Assembly (NCBI GenBank): GCA_029202385.1
Contig: CP119314.1
Location: 2,482,501 to 2,546,500 of the forward strand
Direction of reading: 5' to 3'
From: Candidatus Sphingomonas phytovorans
GTDB taxonomy: Bacteria; Pseudomonadota; Alphaproteobacteria; Sphingomonadales; Sphingomonadaceae
DNA length: 64,000 bases
The translations under genes were made by a program, and so were the position numbers. Below, in pieces: positions 16,510 through 23,159 of the stretch. Positions within the stretch are counted from its first letter, which is position 1, and every line of letters begins with the position of its first letter. A model generated the notes under the pieces. The model saw only the letters and a list, made by a program, of their open reading frames with translations, was not told the DNA's origin and searched no databases.

Positions 16510-17152
16510 TCTGTTCGATCACCTTCTCGGGGAGAAGCCGTCAAGCGAAGCCATTGCCGACGGCGCGGTGTTGTTGCGGGGATTGGCCCTGCCGTTCGCA
16601 CCGGCGTTGATCGAGGCGATCGATGGCATCGCCGCCGCGTCGCCTTTCCGGCACATGGTCACGCCGGGCGGTTATTGCATGTCGGTCGCCATGACCAATT
16701 GCGGCGCGGCCGGTTGGGTTACCGACCGGACCGGCTATCGCTACGACGCGATCGATCCGGAAACCCGCAAACCATGGCCGAAGATGCCCGCATGCTTCAT
16801 GACGCTGGCCGAACGCGCGGCGGCGCAGGCCGGGTATCCGGGGTTCCGGCCGGATGCCTGCCTGGTCAATCGCTATGCGCCCGGCGCGCGACTATCGCTG
16901 CATCAGGATCGGAACGAGCGGGACTTCACGCAACCGATCGTCTCGATCTCGCTCGGATTGCCAGCTGTCTTCCAGTTCGGCGGGATCAAGCGCAACGACC
17001 CGGTGCGCAAGGTCGCCCTGGGTCATGGTGACGTCGCCGTCTGGGGCGGTCCGTCACGCCTTCGCTTTCACGGCGTGGTGGAACTGAAGGACGGTTTCCA
17101 CGATGCGGTGGGGAGGCAGCGCATCAACCTGACCTTCCGTCGCGCGTGCTGA
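16502..17152 (+). CDS. alkB: AlkB 2-oxoglutarate/Fe(II)-dependent DNA demethylase
   Basis: A 216-aa protein matching E. coli AlkB in length and motif spacing. The iron ligands are His134, Asp136 (LHQDRNE) and His190 (RFHGV); 2-oxoglutarate-binding Arg207 and Arg213 lie in RQRINLTFRR. The nucleotide-lid region contains GYRYDAIDPETRKPWP. It oxidatively removes 1-methyladenine and 3-methylcytosine lesions. It overlaps the preceding gene by 8 bases and the next small gene by 7 bases, which indicates tight translational coupling. Confidence 0.96.
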   Translation: MADLFDHLLGEKPSSEAIADGAVLLRGLALPFAPALIEAIDGIAAASPFRHMVTPGGYCMSVAMTNCGAAGWVTDRTGYRYDAIDPETRKPWPKMPACFMTLAERAAAQAGYPGFRPDACLVNRYAPGARLSLHQDRNERDFTQPIVSISLGLPAVFQFGGIKRNDPVRKVALGHGDVAVWGGPSRLRFHGVVELKDGFHDAVGRQRINLTFRRAC

Positions 17153-17349
17153 CCGTCGTCCTTCCCGAGGCAATGGCTCGACTGCTCGACGCCGACCCGG
17201 CTCGGGCGATGACCATTGCTTGTTTCGGACGGTTCGTGGCCGACGGCAGAGCAGAATGGGCCATTCCCGGCAATGGTGATATCCACCTTCGCATGATCAG
17301 CGGCGAAGTCTTCCTGCTGGCGGAGACGGAGGTGGTCAGAATCTCGTGA
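17146..17349 (+). CDS. Small 67-aa protein coupled to alkB
   Basis: It starts with GTG at 17146 and overlaps the alkB stop (17150-17152), so ribosomes could reinitiate directly. The product is 67 aa with no Cys pair, signal or membrane helix; segments such as MTIACFGRFVADGRAEWAIPG and GEVFLLAETEVVRIS suggest a small beta-rich fold. I do not recognise the family. The coupled start and lack of an alternative gene on either strand support it as real. It is followed by 130 noncoding bases that contain copy C of the candidate Ada site. Confidence 0.55.
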   Translation: MLTVVLPEAMARLLDADPARAMTIACFGRFVADGRAEWAIPGNGDIHLRMISGEVFLLAETEVVRIS

Positions 17350-17394
17350 TGGAAAGCCGCTCCCGAGTGAGCTTGTCGATCAAGGTCCAGTATC

Positions 17395-17420
17395 ATCGAT
17401 TCGAAAGCAAGGACCGGAGT
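17395..17420 (+). promoter_or_regulatory. Candidate Ada operator, copy C (upstream of ogt)
   Basis: ATCGATTCGAAAGCAAGGA is followed by CCGGAGT, ending at 17420. It matches copy B before ada at nearly every position and keeps the same 13-base distance between GATT and CGGAGT. It ends 59 bases before the ogt start, so ogt and the oxygenase gene downstream probably form a second Ada-controlled unit. Confidence 0.6.
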
Positions 17421-17479
17421 TCGGTCTGTCCCAGCGCCCGATATTGACGCTCCCAACGCACCAGCAAGGAGCACATGCC

Positions 17480-18046
17480 ATGACCCGCTCGATCTCCGAG
17501 ACCGTCGCTCGCGCCAACCTGCGCGCCGGGACGACGGATGCCCGCCCCGCCACGATCACCTTTGCGATCGGTGAAACCTCGCTGGGCAACATGCTGATCG
17601 CGCGGCGTTCGGCCGGTATCTGCGCCATCCTGTTCGGCGACGACCGCGACGCGCTTGCAGCTGATCTCGCCCTGCGTTTCCCGAAGGCGAAGCTGGTGCA
17701 GGATCGGGGCGCCCTTGCGGGCGATCTCGCCAGACTTTCCCGGTTTGTGGAGAAACCCGCCGAGGGGCTCGATCTTCCGCTCGATATCGGCGGGACGCCG
17801 TTCCAGCGCCGCGTCTGGGACGCCCTGCGTACGATCCCCGCCGGGGTGACGATGACCTATACTGACGTCGCGTCCCGGATCGGCGCTCCAAAAGCGGTAC
17901 GAGCGGTTGCGCGTGCCTGCGCCGCGAACCCGCTCGCGCTGGCGGTCCCGTGCCACCGTGTCGTGCGGAGCGGCGGCGGACTCGCCGGTTATCGCTGGGG
18001 CATCGAGCGCAAGCGGGCGCTTCTCGCCCGGGAGGCGCAGGCGTGA
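17480..18046 (+). CDS. ogt: Methylated-DNA-[protein]-cysteine S-methyltransferase
   Basis: A 188-aa single-function O6-alkylguanine transferase. PCHRV carries acceptor Cys158, preceded by the DNA-binding RAVARACAANPLA helix and the TPFQRRVWDALRTIP segment. It is closely similar to the C-terminal domain of the Ada protein at 14089-15171 but lacks the zinc and AraC-type domains. AAGGA at 17466-17470 supports ATG 17480. Its stop overlaps the GTG start of the next gene. It gives the cell a second suicide repair protein besides Ada. Confidence 0.95.
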   Translation: MTRSISETVARANLRAGTTDARPATITFAIGETSLGNMLIARRSAGICAILFGDDRDALAADLALRFPKAKLVQDRGALAGDLARLSRFVEKPAEGLDLPLDIGGTPFQRRVWDALRTIPAGVTMTYTDVASRIGAPKAVRAVARACAANPLALAVPCHRVVRSGGGLAGYRWGIERKRALLAREAQA

Positions 18047-18795
18047 AACAATCGATCGTCGATTTCATCGCGCCCTCGGCCGCGGCCAGCTCCCCGGCAA
18101 CACGGGTTGCCGCATGCGACTGGCGATCGGCTACCCAGGAACTGGACAGCCAGGGATCAACGATACTGCCCGGGCTACTCACGCCGGAGGAAAGCCGCGC
18201 GATCGCGGCGTCCTATTCCGACGAAAGCCGCTTTCGGAGCCACGTCCACATGGCCCGCTACGGGTTCGGCAAGGGCGAGTATCGTTACTTCCGCTATCCG
18301 CTGCCCGATCTCGTCGGCGAGTTACGTGCGACGCTCTATCAGCGCCTGGCGAGCCTCGCGGATGCGTGGAACGAGCGCATGGGCATCGACGTGCGATATC
18401 CCGCCGACCACGCATCCTTCCTCGAACGATGCCATGAGGCTGGCCAGCGCCGCCCGACGCCGCTGCTCCTGCAATATGGGCCGGGCGACTATAATTGCCT
18501 CCATCAGGATCTCTACGGCGAGCATGTCTTTCCGATCCAGGTGGCGATCCTGCTTTCCGAGCCGGGGGTGGATTTCACCGGTGGCGAGTTCGTGCTGACC
18601 GAGCAGCGGCCCCGCATGCAGAGCCGGGCGGAGGTCGTGCCGCTTCGGCAAGGTGATGCCGTCGCCTTCGCCGTTCACAACCGACCCGTGCAGGGCACGA
18701 GGGGCACCTATCGTGTCAACCTGCGCCATGGCGTGAGCCGTGTACGGTCTGGCAGCAGGCACACCGTCGGGATCATCTTCCACGACGCGACGTGA
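18043..18795 (+). CDS. 2OG-Fe(II) oxygenase of the Ada-linked family
   Basis: A 250-aa protein starting at GTG 18043 within the ogt stop (GTGA overlap). The double-stranded beta-helix core has NCLHQDLYGE (HxD iron ligands), FTGGEFVLTEQRPR, and SGSRHTVGIIFHDA with the distal His and a nearby Arg. It resembles the bacterial oxygenases commonly found beside ada and annotated as acting on alkylated DNA (Pfam Oxygenase-NA, PF09859; assigned from memory of the family, not searched). Co-translation with ogt and the upstream Ada-type site support a repair role. The substrate lesion is unproven. Confidence 0.82.
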   Translation: MKQSIVDFIAPSAAASSPATRVAACDWRSATQELDSQGSTILPGLLTPEESRAIAASYSDESRFRSHVHMARYGFGKGEYRYFRYPLPDLVGELRATLYQRLASLADAWNERMGIDVRYPADHASFLERCHEAGQRRPTPLLLQYGPGDYNCLHQDLYGEHVFPIQVAILLSEPGVDFTGGEFVLTEQRPRMQSRAEVVPLRQGDAVAFAVHNRPVQGTRGTYRVNLRHGVSRVRSGSRHTVGIIFHDAT

Positions 18796-18810
18796 GGATT
18801 GAAACGGTAA

Positions 18811-18838
18811 CCCTCCGGACGCTTTCGCATCCGGAGGG
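18811..18838. terminator. Bidirectional hairpin terminator after repair island
   Basis: CCCTCCGGA at 18811-18819 pairs exactly with TCCGGAGGG at 18830-18838, leaving a 10-base loop. It lies between convergent genes, 16 bases after the oxygenase stop and 24 bases from the stop of the alpha/beta hydrolase on the other strand, so it can serve both. No T tract is present. Confidence 0.7.
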
Positions 18839-18861
18839 CTGGTTCGCCGGGATCTTCTGAC

Positions 18862-19560
18862 TTAATCGGTCGCGCCGCGCGCCGCGCTGTCGATGAAGTC
18901 AGCGACGACATCAGGCTGCGAGACATAGACCGCATGGCTGCCGGCCTGATCGATCGTCTTCGCGCCGGCGCGGTTCGCCATCATGCGCTGGGCGGGAACG
19001 GGGATCATGTGATCGTCGGTCGCGACCAGATACCAGGAGGGCTTGTTCTTCCAGGCGGCCGTGGTCACCTCGCCGTTCAGGGCATCAAGCCCCCATGGCA
19101 CTTGCGACTTCGCCATGAAATCCGCTTGTTCCGGTTCCACGTCGGCGGCGAACGAGGCCGCGAACTTGTCCTGGTCGAGCATGAGGAAGCCATCGACCGG
19201 CGGCAGGATCGGCGGCACCGGTGCGCCCGGCGCAGGGTTGGCGATCAGCTTGCCGACGGATTCGCCGGCGTCGAGCGCAAAGGCGGTGACATAGACCAGC
19301 CCGGCGACCTTCGGATGATTGCCAGCCTCGGTGATGACCGCGCCGCCATAGGAATGACCAACCAGGATCACATCGCCGTCCGCAGCGTCGATCACCCGCT
19401 TCGTCACGGCGACATCGTCGTCAAGGGAAATGGTGGGGTTCTGAACGATGCTGACCTTGTAGCCCTTGCTGGTCAGGGCGCGGTAGGTTCCTTCCCAGCC
19501 CGAGCCGTCGACGAAACCGCCATGGACCAGGACGACCGACTTGATTGCTTTGTTCGACAT
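18862..19560 (-). CDS. Alpha/beta-hydrolase
   Basis: A 232-aa alpha/beta-hydrolase without a signal peptide. The oxyanion region is LVHGGFVDGSGW, the nucleophile elbow GHSYGG has Ser70, and the catalytic His lies in GSHAVYVSQPD near the C-terminus; the acid is probably the Asp in LVATDDHMIPV. This is the esterase/haloperoxidase-like type with many predicted functions. GAAGGAG precedes ATG 19560. The divergent LysR gene at 19702 is its likely regulator. Confidence 0.9.
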   Translation of the reverse strand: MSNKAIKSVVLVHGGFVDGSGWEGTYRALTSKGYKVSIVQNPTISLDDDVAVTKRVIDAADGDVILVGHSYGGAVITEAGNHPKVAGLVYVTAFALDAGESVGKLIANPAPGAPVPPILPPVDGFLMLDQDKFAASFAADVEPEQADFMAKSQVPWGLDALNGEVTTAAWKNKPSWYLVATDDHMIPVPAQRMMANRAGAKTIDQAGSHAVYVSQPDVVADFIDSAARGATD

Positions 19561-19679
19561 CTGAAATCTCCTTCGTGGTAGCGTTCTTTCAACTCCCGCC
19601 AGCGCCCTGATTGACCGCCAGTGTGTTGCTGCCTCACCGAGATACGGCTGCGCACCGGCTCGCGGAAATTTCGATTTCC

Positions 19680-19700
19680 CATACCTTCATTCACGGTATG
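19680..19700. promoter_or_regulatory. Palindrome at the LysR start codon
   Basis: CATACC at 19680-19685 and GGTATG at 19695-19700 are exact complements with a 9-base spacer. LysR proteins bind dyads of about this size in the gap between their own gene and the divergent target, so this is a candidate site for autoregulation. It lies unusually close to the start codon at 19702, which would make binding incompatible with initiation there unless the ATG at 19711 is used. Confidence 0.45.
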
Positions 19701-19701
19701 A

Positions 19702-20694
19702 ATGACGACCATGAAGGCCAATGCCGACCTGCGAAATATCGACCTCAACCTCCTGCTTGTTTTCGACGTGCTTCATCGCACCCGGAATACGACGCGAGCG
19801 GCCGAGCAATTGCATCTCACCCAGCCCGCGGTGAGCAACGCGCTCAAACGGCTGCGGGATCTGTTTGACGATGTGCTGTTCGTAAAGACCGCGACCGGTA
19901 TGCAACCGACGCCGAGGGCGGACAGCATTGCGGCATTTCTCGACGAGGGCCTTGCCTCGATCCGCCTGGCGGTGAAGGCTGGCGCGGCATTCGATCCCGC
20001 CACCGCGACGCGCACCTTCCACTTGTACGTCAGCGACATCGGGCAATCCGTTTTCATACCCCCGCTTGCCGCCAGGCTCAGGACGGTCGCCCCCCACATC
20101 CATCTGTCCACGCACTACGTGCCGCTCGAGACGGCACAGCAGATGATGAAACTCGGCCAGATAGACCTGGCCATCGGCAACTTCACCGGGCTCCACGGGG
20201 ACTTCGTTCAACAAAAGCTGTTCGATGAAACCTATGCGGTGCTCGTTCGCGCAGAGCATCCGGAGATCGGCGCTACGCTATCCATCGATCAATTCTTCGC
20301 CGTGGAGCATATCGACTATACGCCCACCGTCGGCAGCCACGCGCGTTTCGAATCGGAACTCGAAGCGCTTTCGACCAAGTCTGGAAAGACCCGTAACGTA
20401 GCGCTGCGGCTGGCACACTCCTTCGGCATCGGCCGCATCGTGGCATCGAGCGATCTGATCGCCAGTGTCCCAAGCCGTGTCGCGAGCGCCCTTGCCAATT
20501 CGGAGGATGTTCGCGCCGTGGCCTTCCCGGTTGAAATACCAACCGTCGATATCTCGCAATTCTGGCATGAACGATGCCATCGCGACGACGGGCACCAATG
20601 GCTGCGCTCGCTCATCTACGAAATATTCAACGACAAGCGGCCGAGCTCGGTAAATCAGGCACAATTGGGGCCCGGGACAGCTAATCCCACGTAA
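19702..20694 (+). CDS. LysR-family transcriptional regulator
   Basis: A 330-aa protein. The N-terminal winged helix-turn-helix covers about residues 10-68 (NLLLVFDVLHRTRNTTRAAE, then HLTQPAVSNALKRLRDLF). The effector-binding periplasmic-binding-like domain follows (residues 90-310). In-frame ATGs at 19702 and 19711 are both possible. It is divergent from the alpha/beta-hydrolase gene 141 bases away and most likely controls it. The C-terminal 20 residues after KRPSS look like a variable tail. Confidence 0.93.
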   Translation: MTTMKANADLRNIDLNLLLVFDVLHRTRNTTRAAEQLHLTQPAVSNALKRLRDLFDDVLFVKTATGMQPTPRADSIAAFLDEGLASIRLAVKAGAAFDPATATRTFHLYVSDIGQSVFIPPLAARLRTVAPHIHLSTHYVPLETAQQMMKLGQIDLAIGNFTGLHGDFVQQKLFDETYAVLVRAEHPEIGATLSIDQFFAVEHIDYTPTVGSHARFESELEALSTKSGKTRNVALRLAHSFGIGRIVASSDLIASVPSRVASALANSEDVRAVAFPVEIPTVDISQFWHERCHRDDGHQWLRSLIYEIFNDKRPSSVNQAQLGPGTANPT

Positions 20695-20803
20695 AGAGAG
20701 GCTGCCTTCGGCACCATCCGTCCTCATAAGGCGGCGGCCGCGCGTCCATGATCAGTTCTCCATCGGCATGAACGTCAAACCAGCCGGCGAATGGAGAACA
20801 GGA

Positions 20804-21619
20804 TCAGCGTCCTGTCTTTCTGAGGAAAATGCCGGGCGGAACGCCAATGGCCTGCTTGAACTGGTTCGTCATATGCGCCTGATCGCTGTAGCCGAGTTGC
20901 TGAGCGATCCCGGCCCACCCGCCTTCATGCCCTCCCATGCGCATTGCGGACAGGGCCCGTATCTGCCGCCTGATCCAGACCAGGCTCACGCCCACTGAAT
21001 CATGGAACAATGCTTCCAAGGTGCGAATGTTCAGCCCGCCTGACCTGGCAATGGCCGGAACCGGCAGTTCCGGCTGGCTCCAGCAGATCTTGAGGATCCG
21101 CTCCACGGCCTCGGTCCTGGGCACGCGATGAACCGGCAGCGCGGCGACCGTTTCGAACACCTGTCCTGCCGTGACACCGAAATCGTCCCTCGACAGGCAT
21201 GATCGCGCCCATGCCGGGCTGAGCGACGGATGCACGGAGGCAGCCGGTATTTCCATATTCCGTATCCTCGCGACCGGCTGCAGGAAGAAAGGGCGAAATC
21301 CACCAGGCTTGAAGCGGAGCCCCGCAATACGGCCGGAGCCCGAGAGAACATGGCGTTGGCGCTCTGTTTTGACGCCTGCCACAAAGGCGTTTTCGCCCAC
21401 CAGCACCAGGTTGACGCAGGGCATCGCGACAATGTCCAGCGGGAGAGAGGTTTCCGCCGGGATGTCCCATTCGGCGATCCAGAGATGATCCAGATAGGGC
21501 TGCAACGACGATGGCGGTGAAAAACGCTCCATGCGCAGCGACGGTGACGGGGAGTCGGGTCGCAATATCCCTTCATCCGTCGGGAACAGTGGTTCGGCAT
21601 GACCTGCGGAAATCTTCAA
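20804..21619 (-). CDS. AraC-family transcriptional regulator
   Basis: A 271-aa protein with a C-terminal AraC-type double helix-turn-helix: PVPAIARSGGLNIRTLEALF, then WAGIAQQLGYSDQAHMTNQFKQAIGVPP near the end. The N-terminal 150 residues contain PPSSLQPYLDHLWIAEW and GLRFKPGGFRPFF, a sensor region seen in many AraC regulators of small stress operons. The divergent SRPBCC gene begins 60 bases from its start and is the probable target. The effector is unknown. Confidence 0.9.
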   Translation of the reverse strand: MKISAGHAEPLFPTDEGILRPDSPSPSLRMERFSPPSSLQPYLDHLWIAEWDIPAETSLPLDIVAMPCVNLVLVGENAFVAGVKTERQRHVLSGSGRIAGLRFKPGGFRPFFLQPVARIRNMEIPAASVHPSLSPAWARSCLSRDDFGVTAGQVFETVAALPVHRVPRTEAVERILKICWSQPELPVPAIARSGGLNIRTLEALFHDSVGVSLVWIRRQIRALSAMRMGGHEGGWAGIAQQLGYSDQAHMTNQFKQAIGVPPGIFLRKTGR

Positions 21620-21678
21620 TACGGTCCCCGATGTCCCGCTTAACGGTGAGCCGGCAGCTAAGTTAAGAGGAGCAGCCG

Positions 21679-22122
21679 ATGCAATCGGTTTTCGAGATTG
21701 AGACGTCGCGGTTCATGCCGGTGCCGCAGGAAGCGGCCTGGAGGGCTCTCATCGACCCGGAGCAGGTCCGGCAGTATATGTTCGGAGCGCAGGTCGAAAG
21801 CTCGGGCGTGGTCGGTGGCCCCATTGCCTATCGCTACGAATGGGACGGCAAGGTGTTCTTCGATCGTGGGACGATTACCGCGCTGGAACCTCCCCGCATG
21901 CTCGCCATGACCGTGGCGCGCGAAAGCGATTCCGGGCAGGCTGTGCCCGACGGCTACAACACGCTCATGTTCGAGGTTCGGCACGAGCCAGGCGGATGCC
22001 GGGTTGCCGTTCGCCAGGGCAACAATCCGAGCCAGGAACTCGCCGACAGGTCGAAGCAGAACTGGGATGGTGTGCTGGATCAGCTTGAACGCTTCCTGAA
22101 ATCATTGCCTGAACACGAGTAG
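21679..22122 (+). CDS. SRPBCC (AHSA1-like) domain protein
   Basis: A 147-aa single SRPBCC/START-like domain. Characteristic segments are FEIETSRFMPVPQEAAWRAL at the N-terminus, YRYEWDGKVFFDRGTI in the middle and NWDGVLDQLERFLKSL at the C-terminal helix. Such proteins bind hydrophobic ligands and often pair with ArsR or AraC regulators in stress responses. The divergent AraC gene 60 bases away supports this. AAGAGGAGC lies just before the start. Confidence 0.88.
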   Translation: MQSVFEIETSRFMPVPQEAAWRALIDPEQVRQYMFGAQVESSGVVGGPIAYRYEWDGKVFFDRGTITALEPPRMLAMTVARESDSGQAVPDGYNTLMFEVRHEPGGCRVAVRQGNNPSQELADRSKQNWDGVLDQLERFLKSLPEHE

Positions 22123-22170
22123 GCAGGAGAAAAACTGTCCATGCACGTCAAGCGTGTCTAAGTGATGGGC

Positions 22171-22191
22171 GCACCTTTCCCAAAAAGGTGC
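22171..22191 (+). terminator. Short hairpin after the SRPBCC gene
   Basis: GCACCTTT at 22171-22178 pairs exactly with AAAGGTGC at 22184-22191 around a 5-base loop. It is 49 bases after the SRPBCC stop and 53 bases before psd, so it likely separates the two transcripts. A T-rich tail is lacking. Confidence 0.5.
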
Positions 22192-22243
22192 ACGATCCGC
22201 CCCGTCACAGGTGCGCGGCGGTGTCCACCATTCGAGTCCGAGC

Positions 22244-23095
22244 ATGTCCGATCACCTGAAGATTCTGCTTCAATATCTGCTGCCCAAGCGGCGCCTGACC
22301 ATTTTCGCGGGCCAGATCGCCGGAGCGCAGGGCAGCGCGATGACGCTCCCGCTGATCCGCTGGTTCGTTCGCAAGTACGGCGTCGATATGACCGAAGCCG
22401 AGAATCCAGACATCGCCAGCTATGGCAGCTTCAATGAGTTCTTCACCCGCCCGCTCAAGATAGGCGCTCGGCCTCTCGCCACGGCTGACTTCATCTGCCC
22501 GGTGGACGGTGCGATCAGCCAGTTCGGCGCCATTGATGACGACCAGATACTCCAGGCCAAGGGCCATCGCTTCACCACCACCGAACTGGTCGGCGGCGAC
22601 ACTGCGCTGGCGAGCCTGTTCCGCCACGGCAGCTTTGCCAATCTTTACCTGTCGCCCAGGGATTACCACCGCCTGCACATGCCCTGTGACGGCAAGCTTA
22701 GCCGGATGATCTACGTCCCGGGCGCGCTGTTCTCCGTGAACCCGACCACGGCGCGCGGCGTGCCGAAGCTTTTCGCGCGCAACGAGCGCGTGGTGTGCGT
22801 GTTCGAATCCCCGGAATGTGGCCCGTTTGTGATGGTGCTGGTGGGCGCGACCATCGTCGGCAGCATGGCGACCGTCTGGCACGGCGTGGTCAATCCGGAG
22901 CGTACCGGCAAGGTTGCCGAATGGACCTATGCCGATCAGGACATCGTGCTGAAAAAGGGCCAGGAAATGGGCCGCTTCCTTCTCGGCTCGACGATCGTGA
23001 TGCTGTTCAGGCAGGACACCGTCGCCTTCAACAAAGACTGGGCGCCCAAACGGCCAGTGCGCCTCGGCGAGATGATGGGCAACAGCCCCGGCTGA
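22244..23095 (+). CDS. psd: Phosphatidylserine decarboxylase
   Basis: A 283-aa proenzyme of the archetypal Psd type. The cleavage motif LGST places the pyruvoyl-forming Ser at about residue 249. Other family features are NEFFTRPLK near residue 70, PVDGAISQFG, YLSPRDYHRLHMP and GALFSVNP. It converts phosphatidylserine to phosphatidylethanolamine at the inner membrane after self-cleavage into alpha and beta chains. ATG 22244 starts just before the conserved N-terminal region; a longer in-frame start lacks support. It stands alone and is a housekeeping gene. Confidence 0.95.
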   Translation: MSDHLKILLQYLLPKRRLTIFAGQIAGAQGSAMTLPLIRWFVRKYGVDMTEAENPDIASYGSFNEFFTRPLKIGARPLATADFICPVDGAISQFGAIDDDQILQAKGHRFTTTELVGGDTALASLFRHGSFANLYLSPRDYHRLHMPCDGKLSRMIYVPGALFSVNPTTARGVPKLFARNERVVCVFESPECGPFVMVLVGATIVGSMATVWHGVVNPERTGKVAEWTYADQDIVLKKGQEMGRFLLGSTIVMLFRQDTVAFNKDWAPKRPVRLGEMMGNSPG

Positions 23096-23159
23096 GCACC
23101 TTCCGGCACCGCGTATTACGCGCGCGGAGCCAGCGCGGCTTCCTCGCACCACAAATAGC

